Source: a virus
DNA: 64,000 nt
IMG/VR virus record: IMGVR_UViG_3300013233_000093
Location: 62,001-126,000 of that record
Strand: one strand, 5' to 3'
In this document: positions 34,530 to 42,318 of the stretch, one piece after another
Layout: each line of letters begins with the position of its first letter
Numbering within the stretch: position 1 is the stretch's first letter
Translations under genes and position numbers: made by a program
Notes under the pieces: generated by a model
What the model saw: only the letters and a program-made list of their open reading frames with translations
What the model was told of the DNA's origin: nothing
The model's database searches: none

Positions 34530-35892
34530 ATACGAGATGTTTGTCGCAGCGTACAAGTCCAAACTCGTCTATAACCGGACATGGCTGCTGCGTGCGTTTA
34601 CAGTGCCGCATCCCACCGATAACGAGGACTTAAAGGATTTCCTATCACTGAGCATAGAAGATCGCGTAAAGGCCTCTACGGGCAGTCACGGCAGCGACGA
34701 TGCATTCTACTTCTCAGACATATACTTGCGTGCCCGCTACGACGAGTTCAAGCCCGGGTATATGTACACCGATCAATCCGGCACGGTAATGTCTTTGACG
34801 CCGTCTATGGAGTTTACGGCAGTCACGGGACTGACTGCAAACGAACCTGTATACACAGTCACAGAACCGGTCAATGTAAAGGCAGATGACATATTGATGG
34901 TCAAGGAGGACACAAAGTCATATTACAGTACGTTAGTCACCAATCTACTGTTGTTTGAATTTGCCTTCGGTGATAAGTTCCCGTACTGGAATAAAGCGTT
35001 TGACTCTCGGTCACTGGACTCTGCTATCGCAGCAGCGCTAAAGGACGGAACTATCGATGTGCCGGAACGACTTAAACATTCGGTAGGCGTGGGAATGTTG
35101 TACATATTCACCGTGGTGGCTGTGCCGTCGGCTTCGCCTAAGTCTGCGACATCCAACCCCGAGTCACGGGTGCTGCGTGCTAAGCTACTCGAGAAGTATA
35201 AGGACGAGTTAGACAATCCGGTGATCCAGTCTAAGATCGAGGCGGAACTCATTAAGTTGGACAGGGAGTGGCTTAAAGGTGATGATTCGGAAGGCTTTCA
35301 AACTAAGAAAATGTTTAACGTTACCCGTAAACGCATGTTCGGGATCTTTGGTGGTGAACCGACTTTGGAAAACCCGGGTAAATATGATTTGGCCGTGCCG
35401 TCGCTTGAAGAAGGGGTGGAGATCAAAGATCTACCTATGGCGGTAAACTCCCTGCGCATGGGTTCGTATAACCGTGGTGCAGCGACTGCACTGGGTGGTA
35501 CTGATGCTAAGTTCGGTGGTAGGATGTACCAGAACACGTCATTGATAGAAGAAGATTGTGGATCAGTTATCGGATTGCCCACGGTAGTGACGTCCTTTAA
35601 TAAGTCTAAACTAACGGGCAGGTACGTGGTCGTTAAAGGCAAAACAAAGAAGATTGGAGATACTTCTAAACTTGTAGGCAACCACGTTATGTTACGCGCA
35701 CCCGCACGCTGTCGCGCAGCTGACGGCAACTACTGTCCCACATGCATGGGCGATTCCGTGGTGGATTCTAAGATCGGTCCAGGGCCACAGGCGTTTTCTG
35801 TAGGTAATAACTTCCTGCAAATCTCACTGTCTCTGTTTCACGGCAGAGCCATGGAGTCTGCTCGATATAAGTACAAAGAGGCGATCCAGTGA
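34522..35892 (+). CDS. second phage RNA polymerase beta-prime C-terminal part (virion-type, phiKZ gp80-like), 456 aa
   Basis: Beta-prime features: RGAATALGGTDAKFGGRMYQ followed by EEDCGS near residues 325-348 (the clamp/trigger-loop neighbourhood with the conserved DCG), and a zinc-finger-like CRAADGNYCPTC near ~396-407. It is clearly a different protein from the beta-prime C part at 23977, so the phage encodes two polymerases. In phiKZ the virion-packaged polymerase has gp80 as its beta-prime C piece. Starts with GTG at 34522 preceded by GGAGG at nine bases. The remaining virion-polymerase pieces are not in this window. Confidence 0.7.
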   Translation: MNKYEMFVAAYKSKLVYNRTWLLRAFTVPHPTDNEDLKDFLSLSIEDRVKASTGSHGSDDAFYFSDIYLRARYDEFKPGYMYTDQSGTVMSLTPSMEFTAVTGLTANEPVYTVTEPVNVKADDILMVKEDTKSYYSTLVTNLLLFEFAFGDKFPYWNKAFDSRSLDSAIAAALKDGTIDVPERLKHSVGVGMLYIFTVVAVPSASPKSATSNPESRVLRAKLLEKYKDELDNPVIQSKIEAELIKLDREWLKGDDSEGFQTKKMFNVTRKRMFGIFGGEPTLENPGKYDLAVPSLEEGVEIKDLPMAVNSLRMGSYNRGAATALGGTDAKFGGRMYQNTSLIEEDCGSVIGLPTVVTSFNKSKLTGRYVVVKGKTKKIGDTSKLVGNHVMLRAPARCRAADGNYCPTCMGDSVVDSKIGPGPQAFSVGNNFLQISLSLFHGRAMESARYKYKEAIQ

Positions 35893-36386
35893 TCATTTCT
35901 GACTACATGCATTTAAGCTTCAATGGTACACTAGAGGGCATATGGGAGCCACAAGACCCAGCTGGAGAGGATGTCGTCGAGGTGTACGAAGGTGATGAAG
36001 AAGCAAGCAGTATCTACTTAGAACCTTCCATGCCACGGATCTCACTCGGACCAACCGTAGAACTCTGCTTTCTGGCGATCTACCCTAATGTGTCAAAGTA
36101 CTTCGAAGAGCATGATTACCCGTATTTGCAGTTTCACGTATACAGGCCAGTCATAACAGGAAAGACGGTTGTGGTTACGCATGAGGAGTTAACTGCTAGA
36201 AGGTTGGTGCACGACGCCCATGTTACAAAGGAGTGCGTTATAACCACACCCACTAAGATGGTGCATGACAGAGTAGTTAAGGTAATGAATACAAACAAAA
36301 GCAAAGATCTTTATTACCGTCCCTTTAACGACACGCAGTATCCTCGTAAGTATCTTGGACCTAAGAGCATAGAAGTGGTGGATTAA
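35889..36386 (+). CDS. hypothetical protein, 165 aa
   Basis: GTG start overlaps the TGA of the RNAP gene (GTGA). Acidic N-terminal half, basic C-terminal third. No recognised motif. Last gene of the three-gene operon; a 14-bp hairpin follows directly. Confidence 0.6.
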   Translation: MIISDYMHLSFNGTLEGIWEPQDPAGEDVVEVYEGDEEASSIYLEPSMPRISLGPTVELCFLAIYPNVSKYFEEHDYPYLQFHVYRPVITGKTVVVTHEELTARRLVHDAHVTKECVITTPTKMVHDRVVKVMNTNKSKDLYYRPFNDTQYPRKYLGPKSIEVVD

Positions 36387-36388
36387 CT

Positions 36389-36421
36389 ATATAGACTATC
36401 CCGTAGTGGGATAGTCTATAT
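36389..36421 (+). terminator. strong hairpin terminator
   Basis: ATATAGACTATCCC/GGGATAGTCTATAT, 14-bp perfect stem with a five-base loop, running into ATGCTC, i.e. TATATGC at the end of the stem. Confidence 0.8.
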
Positions 36422-36425
36422 GCTC

Positions 36426-36542
36426 TATTTCTGTGTTCGTCGTAATTATCGGTCTATATTACTTTAGTGATACTTAGGTAATAATACTTAGGTACGTTGT
36501 TCTAAACTATTAGATCTCTTATTAGAGATCAAAGGATTTAAA
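36426..36542 (+). promoter_or_regulatory. conserved leader, copy 2: early promoter, tandem decamer, RBS hairpin
   Basis: Near-identical to 2202-2318. TATATTAC at 36455-36462, the ATACTTAGGT pair directly after, hairpin GATCTCT/AGAGATC at 36513-36530 with loop TATT, then AAAGGA. Compared with copy 1 the stem is one pair longer and the loop is different. Confidence 0.8.
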
Positions 36543-36782
36543 ATGAAATTAGTAAAAGAGTTCGAAAATGTCACACATGTGATTTTCAGTGGTACCGATC
36601 TCTTTGTCATGATGTGCGACGGCGAGGAAGACACCAGTGGTAATCTTCCACTTCCCACTGGTGTCTGCGAGCGGTTCACACTGTCAAGCCATGGCATGAC
36701 AGTCGAGTTTTCAGGCTCTAAATACGAATACATCGCCGAAACCGACGAGGAGTCGGGATGGGTAGGGATCTACGAGAAGTAG
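36543..36782 (+). CDS. hairpin-chain small protein 2, 79 aa
   Basis: Paralog of the small genes at 2319 and 59538: same leader, MKLVK N-terminus and VGIYEK C-terminus, divergent middle. The mRNA is a chain of hairpins: 36564-36587, a 12-bp perfect stem at 36629-36666, 36681-36702 (6 bp plus 3 bp), 36742-36756, and a 9-bp stem at 36765-36787 that includes the stop codon, followed by the terminator. The stems differ in sequence from those in the other two loci while their number and order are similar. Protein function unknown. Confidence 0.7.
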   Translation: MKLVKEFENVTHVIFSGTDLFVMMCDGEEDTSGNLPLPTGVCERFTLSSHGMTVEFSGSKYEYIAETDEESGWVGIYEK

Positions 36783-36788
36783 ATCCCG

Positions 36789-36821
36789 CCTCCCCTTCGG
36801 GGGAGGTTTTCTTTTTTCTTT
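36789..36821 (+). terminator. intrinsic terminator of hairpin-chain locus 2
   Basis: CCTCCCC/GGGGAGG stem with TTCG-type loop and T/C-rich tail, almost the same as the terminators at 2588 and 59818. Confidence 0.9.
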
Positions 36822-36839
36822 ATTAGGACTCGATAGATA

Positions 36840-36883
36840 TTCAAAACTATATCACTATTATGATGGACAACGTGTTGTTGTCT
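36840..36883 (+). promoter_or_regulatory. early-type promoter, copy 2, with 5' hairpin
   Basis: TTCAAAACTATATCACTATT element at 36840-36864, followed by a 6-bp hairpin GACAAC/GTTGTC. The same promoter-hairpin unit occurs at 56547 and 62770. Confidence 0.7.
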
Positions 36884-36905
36884 TTAGACTAGAAGAGAAT
36901 AAATT

Positions 36906-37673
36906 ATGTCATACGTAGATAAACCGCTGGGAGAGGCATTACACATCTTTTCAGAACCGGGCGTTAAACCGTCATACCACTTCGCATGCAATAAAATGGA
37001 TTCACAGGGTGCTAAAAACTCGGTGGCTTTTGCACCGGCAGAGCTGTACGCAGCATCGTTACGCGCCCGGGCGTGTGTATCAACAGACGACACCGTGATA
37101 CCGATTAGAATTTACACTACTAGGTCACTTGGCGCTAGAGAATGTGTCATCCGGAGATCTAATGCCGCTGTTATGCCATCGCACGTCGATAACTTGGTAG
37201 AGTGGCTAATCGATAACCCTACCGAGTATACAGAGTTAGAATGCATGCACCACGGACAGGCGTGTAAAAATATACCCCGTAATAACCGACCTTTGAACGA
37301 GGTACCGTTAAAGCTTGCGCAGTGGTACAAAGAACAACAGGATGCCTTTAATGCCTTTGCACTACTCAACGCATCTTCTGTTTTTGGATTTACAGACGAG
37401 GCAGGCGTAGATAGATATATCCCACACACCGTAACCGTAACCACAGACACAGTCCCGTTAAATATACTTGTAATGCATGACTCTTTTGGCGATGGATATC
37501 TACGCGTTACAATAAAAAACACAGATGCCGGAGACGTAATCAGAGCGGAATTAATAGACGTGGATCTTATCCATATCACAATGAAAACAAAACACGGTCT
37601 AGTTGTGCAGAAGTGGAGACCTTCTCACGCTTTACGCGCCATGGCGTTTATGCATTCAACTTCACACAAATAG
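36906..37673 (+). CDS. early hypothetical protein, 255 aa
   Basis: Soluble protein, single gene behind an early-type promoter, so probably made soon after infection. Cys-containing middle, no recognised domain. Start ATG 36906 after AGAAGAGAATAAATT. Early phage proteins of this kind often interfere with the host, but nothing in the sequence shows a target. Confidence 0.6.
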   Translation: MSYVDKPLGEALHIFSEPGVKPSYHFACNKMDSQGAKNSVAFAPAELYAASLRARACVSTDDTVIPIRIYTTRSLGARECVIRRSNAAVMPSHVDNLVEWLIDNPTEYTELECMHHGQACKNIPRNNRPLNEVPLKLAQWYKEQQDAFNAFALLNASSVFGFTDEAGVDRYIPHTVTVTTDTVPLNILVMHDSFGDGYLRVTIKNTDAGDVIRAELIDVDLIHITMKTKHGLVVQKWRPSHALRAMAFMHSTSHK

Positions 37674-37725
37674 GAGAAAGCACATTTTACGGTGTTACGC
37701 CATTTAATGAACGAAGAGGAATAGT

Positions 37726-37764
37726 GCATAGACTACCTGCTCCTAGGAGCAGGTAGTCTACTAA
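37726..37764. terminator. bidirectional hairpin between convergent genes
   Basis: TAGACTACCTGCTCC/GGAGCAGGTAGTCTA, 15-bp perfect stem with a two-base loop (37729-37760), preceded by GCA so the minus strand ends TATGC. Confidence 0.8.
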
Positions 37765-37777
37765 GCTGTTTTTATTT

Positions 37778-38392
37778 TTAGCCTTCGATGCCAAAGGACT
37801 TGCGCAGGCGATCGGCGATGATGTCGCGATGTTGAGCCATCAACATATCGGGTACCACAGACCATTCGATTGTGCGGGCACGCTTACCGCGAGTTTCAGG
37901 GACAGAACAATCGAGTGCGATGTTGAGGATGTATTCCATCTCACGACGTGCGACTGCTTTAGGCCACATAGCAGGATCGTCGGCCAAACGGAACAAACCT
38001 TCGATGCGCAACGCACCGGTCTTGTCATCGTTCATGCTGTCCATGAGGTGTTTGTAAGATGCCAATGCCTTGCCTTCGTCTTCCTGGATCAACGCAGACT
38101 TGATCACGTTATGCAAATGCTGCATGGCAGTGATGAGGTTGGCTTTGCTCATGGGTTTGTTCAGAGCAGTCTTCTCGCAGAAGTCAGCGACCGTGGCTTT
38201 AAAGGCAGCGATAGGATCGCGTGACACTTCTTTGGCAGGTGTGGCAACCACTGCAGGTGCAGCCTCAACTACGGGCGCGGGCGCCGCTGCTGCTGGTTTG
38301 GCAGGCTGTGTATCGGCAACCGCCGCAGGTGCAGTTTGTTTGACGGCGTTGTTTGATCCGCCTTGGGCATTGAACTTTTTGTTTTTGGACAT
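37778..38392 (-). CDS. hypothetical protein with Ala/Pro-rich N-terminal linker, 204 aa
   Basis: Start at ATG 38392 (MSKNKKFNAQ), after TAAGGTACTTCAC; the frame opens earlier, but without a ribosome site. Residues ~10-65 are Ala/Pro/Val/Gln-rich and probably disordered; 65-204 are a helical globular domain. It lies 68 bases after the DNA polymerase exonuclease gene on the same strand, with a hairpin in the gap, so it may be a replication accessory protein. No motif recognised. Confidence 0.65.
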   Translation of the reverse strand: MSKNKKFNAQGGSNNAVKQTAPAAVADTQPAKPAAAAPAPVVEAAPAVVATPAKEVSRDPIAAFKATVADFCEKTALNKPMSKANLITAMQHLHNVIKSALIQEDEGKALASYKHLMDSMNDDKTGALRIEGLFRLADDPAMWPKAVARREMEYILNIALDCSVPETRGKRARTIEWSVVPDMLMAQHRDIIADRLRKSFGIEG

Positions 38393-38427
38393 GTGAAGTA
38401 CCTTACATAAGTTTGGTTGGTTTAGGT

Positions 38428-38447
38428 GTGGTGCCGCAAAGCACCAC
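38428..38447 (-). promoter_or_regulatory. intergenic hairpin between polymerase exonuclease gene and next gene
   Basis: GTGGTGC/GCACCAC, 7-bp perfect stem with a six-base loop in the 68-base gap. Could be a weak terminator, processing site or leader structure. Confidence 0.45.
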
Positions 38448-38460
38448 TTCATATAATCAG

Positions 38461-40113
38461 TTATCGTTGTGCACGATACGCTGACAGTAAATCACCCATG
38501 GTGGGTAACTGGTAAAGCTGTGTGCCAAGTAATATGGCATTGTTACGAGTGGCGGTCATATCGATGCCGACTTGTCGTTGCGTCATTTGATCCATCCCTT
38601 GGATGCCGCACACCTCTCGCATCTTAGTGGCCACCGATGCATTAGATATAACGCCCACGGTAGGATACCCACTTTTGATATCCACGTCGTAACAGTTCTT
38701 AAAGATGCGCGTTCCTACTCCTTCGATATCAAGATAGATATCAGCACCCTTTCGATTGATAAGCTTACTGGACACCGTGGCGATCCATTTCTTCATGGAC
38801 GGTGTAAGACGATCCAGCTTCTCGTCGGTCATATTAGGAGCCGTGGTGCAGATCACAAACCCGTCTTTAAGTCTTGCAAAGTGTAGCTCGTCTGCCAGTA
38901 TGCTTGGTCCAGAGAACAGCTTCTGTATATCTGAGATCCCAGATGTCGTTAACAGAGAGTAAGAAAGATCGCCGGTAGCCTCGTTAATCAACTCCATGCC
39001 AAAGCAATCGAAGACGTTGTAAATGCCATACTCGATCTTATAATCCTTCTGCATGGATTTATGCCATTCGATGTCAGGCAGGGAATCGTCTGCTCCGATC
39101 TTCAACTTACCCCGACCTGTTTCTATTTGACAGATGGTGTCAAACTTAAAGTTAGGTGCGTTAGACTCGGACACACGATGGTGCTTATAGAAACTCATCA
39201 TGTCCACAAACTGAAAGGAAGCCATCGTGTAGATTTTGTGCCACAAGTCAGCAAAATGCTTAGAGGTCACTTTACCGCCCGCAGTCTCTTTACGCTGAGG
39301 ATCTTCAATCCATTTGAAGTACTTGTATTTCTTAGGCACAGATGGGTCGGAGAACACCACCGCAGGATCTACACCACACCGATCCATCTCTTCCATCATT
39401 TTGGGCACATCGAATCCAGTCCCCCAAATGCCAACGAGGTCTGGTTTCAGTTTGTGCAGTGAACCAATTAGCGTGCGGATGACGCCCATGGAGTTATCGC
39501 ACACCTTTACATATAACTTACAGCCACGTTCTTTAATGTCCTTTTTAAACTCACGTTTGTAAAGAGCGTACAGTTTTTCGACATCGTCCGGATCATCCCC
39601 AAACCATTTCTTATTCAGGGCAAGTATGTGTTTGTCTTTATACGTCACTGCACCAGAGATGATCTCGCCGTCAGAACTGTACACGTTTGTCTCGAAATCG
39701 AGATAGGCCGCATTAGCCGCTGGCTTGTATGTGGGAAACTTAGTACGATATGCTTCGCGGATAGCCACGGTGGGTGTTAAGTCCAGTCCGTATATATAAG
39801 GACTTTTCTTTAGTTCTCCTAACCATGTCTTGCCATGGCGTCCAAGTGCCTTGCCGACCTTCATAGGCTTCATGGCTTGTGTGCTAGAGAACTTACGCAG
39901 ATGTTCCAGACCCTCGAACTCTTTTTTCTGTTTATGGGTCTTCTGCATAGCGACGTTGCTTACATAATAGTCCAAGGCAAAGTTTTCGATTAAGCGAAGG
40001 TTTGTACGCTCTACACCGTCGGCGTCCATGACGCGCTCGTTAACCAATACAGCGTCGTCATTACTCCCGTCATTTGCCTTTGCGTAACTGGCAATCATGC
40101 ATGCTTTCTTCAT
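38461..40113 (-). CDS. family B DNA polymerase, N-terminal exonuclease part plus palm motif A, 550 aa
   Basis: 3'-5' exonuclease motifs of family B: Exo I as AYLDFET near residues 137-142, Exo II near 225-245 (GIWGTGFDVPK), Exo III near 365 (YNVFDCFGME). Near the C-terminus, YDVDIKSGYPTVG matches palm motif A (DxxSLYPS type). Motifs B and C are missing; they are in the 729-aa gene at 2665-4854 on the other strand. The break therefore falls between motif A and motif B, inside the polymerase core, so the two chains must associate for activity. No frameshift or decay is seen. Confidence 0.8.
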   Translation of the reverse strand: MKKACMIASYAKANDGSNDDAVLVNERVMDADGVERTNLRLIENFALDYYVSNVAMQKTHKQKKEFEGLEHLRKFSSTQAMKPMKVGKALGRHGKTWLGELKKSPYIYGLDLTPTVAIREAYRTKFPTYKPAANAAYLDFETNVYSSDGEIISGAVTYKDKHILALNKKWFGDDPDDVEKLYALYKREFKKDIKERGCKLYVKVCDNSMGVIRTLIGSLHKLKPDLVGIWGTGFDVPKMMEEMDRCGVDPAVVFSDPSVPKKYKYFKWIEDPQRKETAGGKVTSKHFADLWHKIYTMASFQFVDMMSFYKHHRVSESNAPNFKFDTICQIETGRGKLKIGADDSLPDIEWHKSMQKDYKIEYGIYNVFDCFGMELINEATGDLSYSLLTTSGISDIQKLFSGPSILADELHFARLKDGFVICTTAPNMTDEKLDRLTPSMKKWIATVSSKLINRKGADIYLDIEGVGTRIFKNCYDVDIKSGYPTVGVISNASVATKMREVCGIQGMDQMTQRQVGIDMTATRNNAILLGTQLYQLPTMGDLLSAYRAQR

Positions 40114-40180
40114 TGATTTCTTCCATTCTGTTAATGCTCACACCATACCCGCGACATTAAGAATCTAGTGACCTTGAATT

Positions 40181-40194
40181 CTATGAGCTCATAG
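40181..40194. other. perfect palindrome in divergent intergenic region
   Basis: CTATGAGCTCATAG in the 111-base gap between the divergent polymerase exonuclease gene (minus) and the metallopeptidase gene (plus). It contains TATGA on both strands and could be an operator or a divergent promoter element. Confidence 0.35.
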
Positions 40195-40224
40195 ATAAAT
40201 AAACTGTATGATAAAGGGGTAGGA

Positions 40225-41496
40225 ATGAACACCGTAGTCGCAGGTATGGAGAGGCTGAAGTACCAAAGTGGGTCTAAGCTGGCAGAAGAATTAGACGATT
40301 GTTTTGGGGCAATGCGCAGACAGAAACGCGTGGAACTTGATCACTTAAAAGATACTAAGATCGAAGACGTAATCAAGAAACACACTGGAATGAAAATCCG
40401 CTTTAGCGTGTCCAGTGAAGACGAGATTTACAGCTACCCCCCGTTCTTGGATAGGAACCACCCACTCTTACATCACTGGGGTAGAAACATCAGTACCAAC
40501 AGCGAGGCAGAAGAGGCACTGGGGACTAATCCAGTCATCGTAGGCAAGGTCGATTTCGAAAAGGGACGGGTCTCTGGTGTCTATAGCGAAATAGAATATC
40601 GCATTTTCTTACCAGGTGATTTTCTGTCACAGGGATCTCCACTGACCGCTGCACAAGTAACCGCGATTGTGCTACATGAACTGGGGCACGGCTTCCATGC
40701 GTTTGCATTGATGGGGTATACACTCACCACCAGCTTTGTTATTCAGCAAGCGGTGGCCGGACTGCTAAACGAGAAATCCACAGACCGTAAGTACGAAATC
40801 ATGATGGGAATGGAGAAACAGCCTGGGTTTAGAATCTCGGATAAAGACGCGTTGATGACATGTAAGACCAAGGAAGAAATCATCGCGGTGGTCATTACAG
40901 ACAGTGTCTTGGAAAATAAGAGTGAGTTTGGCGCCCCTGTGACTGATAGCCGCAGTCTGGAAATCATGGCCGATAAATACGTGTCGGTGCATGGCCGTGG
41001 TCGTGATCTAGCCACGGCCATCGATACGCTTGTAAACCGTGGCTTTAATTACGATAACGTATATAAGCCTATTCACTGGGTAATCAACCTTTATATCGCA
41101 CAGCGAGGCATTCTACTTACAACCCTAGTGATTTTATTCGTGGACGTAGCCTTCGTCATGTACTTTCTTCTGATAGCGCTGGTGCTTCGGGGACGGTGGA
41201 CGTCGGTCGGTGATTCAACCAAAGAACGATACGGAAACATCAAGAACGACATTGTCTTTTCACTGCGTAACGAAAAGGATAAAGACAGACGCGCTATGCT
41301 ATTAGCGGATTTGGACGCCGTGGACGAGCTGGAAAAGAAGACAAACGATAACCGCTTTTGGATAGGCGTTATGATGGATAATATTTTCCCGGCACTGCGT
41401 GGACGGACTAAGAGCAAGGACGTTCAGCGATCCGTCGAACGACTGATGCAAAACTCACTCTTTGAATCCAAAGAACGATTAGACCAACTGGTATAG
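40225..41496 (+). CDS. membrane-anchored zinc metallopeptidase (M48-like), 423 aa
   Basis: HELGH near residues 151-155 is the HExxH zinc site; EIMADKY near 247-253 provides the third-ligand ExxxD pattern seen in M48-type peptidases. A strongly hydrophobic segment (~295-320) is a likely membrane span, followed by a charged C-terminus. The N-terminus reads VVAGMERL, close to the G-[ML]-Q processing motif of the head proteins. It starts a three-gene operon whose third member is a candidate inner-head protein, so it may be packaged and act on the envelope, or act in head maturation. Start ATG 40225 after GGGGTAGGA. Confidence 0.65.
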   Translation: MNTVVAGMERLKYQSGSKLAEELDDCFGAMRRQKRVELDHLKDTKIEDVIKKHTGMKIRFSVSSEDEIYSYPPFLDRNHPLLHHWGRNISTNSEAEEALGTNPVIVGKVDFEKGRVSGVYSEIEYRIFLPGDFLSQGSPLTAAQVTAIVLHELGHGFHAFALMGYTLTTSFVIQQAVAGLLNEKSTDRKYEIMMGMEKQPGFRISDKDALMTCKTKEEIIAVVITDSVLENKSEFGAPVTDSRSLEIMADKYVSVHGRGRDLATAIDTLVNRGFNYDNVYKPIHWVINLYIAQRGILLTTLVILFVDVAFVMYFLLIALVLRGRWTSVGDSTKERYGNIKNDIVFSLRNEKDKDRRAMLLADLDAVDELEKKTNDNRFWIGVMMDNIFPALRGRTKSKDVQRSVERLMQNSLFESKERLDQLV

Positions 41497-41505
41497 GAGA
41501 TACCC

Positions 41506-42318
41506 ATGCACAAGAGATTAGAAGAAATTGTTTTTGAGTACATCGACTCCGAAATGTCGTTTGGTTTAGAGCAAGAACAAGTCAGTAGAGATTTCCTAAT
41601 GGCATTGCTGGTGGCAAATCGCCTTACGGGCAGAAAGCCGCTGGTTATCCACAGCATGCTTAAACGTCAATGGTCGGACGTATTGTCACACCAAGCAGAA
41701 GAGATTTGTGACCTACTTTACGCCCGTCCTATCCGCTTTAATAAAGCACGCGTAATGACGTTCGTACACAGACACGTTATGTTAAAGGGTTTGGACGTAC
41801 GATGTTCTTACGGAGACGAGGGTTTAATCAGTAAGATGGTGCGTAATTTACATTGCGATGAAGGGGTTGACTTAATCGCAGATCACCCGGATGTTATTCC
41901 TGAGTTAGACAAGCAGTGCACAAAGCTCGAACAGTCGGATACAAGTGAGTTTAACGCAGCCATTGAACTCGCCGGAACCGATCCGCGCCAGTTGCACCTG
42001 TTTTACGGGTCATACCACCAAGCGGTTATAAACTCACCTGTTATGGCGGATCGCACAAAGGTGGCGCATCATGTATTTAACACCATCAATACAGAACTGC
42101 GCGCAGTGTGTAAAGAGAACGCCCGTATTTGCATGTTCATGTACGTGGACCACAATCAATTAGACATCGACTTAAGCGAGCATTCGATGTCCGAGTATGT
42201 ACACGGCATTACAGTAACCAGCCCATCTGTCGCACTAAGCGTCTTAGGGCACTGGACTGCCATGAGTAACCGTATTAAAGCTTTGGGAGATGAGAAATAT
42301 GCAATTACCGGACATTGA
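41506..42318 (+). CDS. hypothetical protein in the metallopeptidase operon, 270 aa
   Basis: Soluble, His/Cys-containing, no recognised motif. Starts ten bases after the metallopeptidase stop (AGGAGATACCC ahead of ATG) and overlaps the next gene's start. Probably works with its neighbours in the head or at infection. Confidence 0.6.
   Translation: MHKRLEEIVFEYIDSEMSFGLEQEQVSRDFLMALLVANRLTGRKPLVIHSMLKRQWSDVLSHQAEEICDLLYARPIRFNKARVMTFVHRHVMLKGLDVRCSYGDEGLISKMVRNLHCDEGVDLIADHPDVIPELDKQCTKLEQSDTSEFNAAIELAGTDPRQLHLFYGSYHQAVINSPVMADRTKVAHHVFNTINTELRAVCKENARICMFMYVDHNQLDIDLSEHSMSEYVHGITVTSPSVALSVLGHWTAMSNRIKALGDEKYAITGH

Noticed and set aside
40181-40194. Palindrome CTATGAGCTCATAG as a replication origin element
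   Set aside because: A single short palindrome without repeats or an AT-rich unwinding region is not enough to support an origin.
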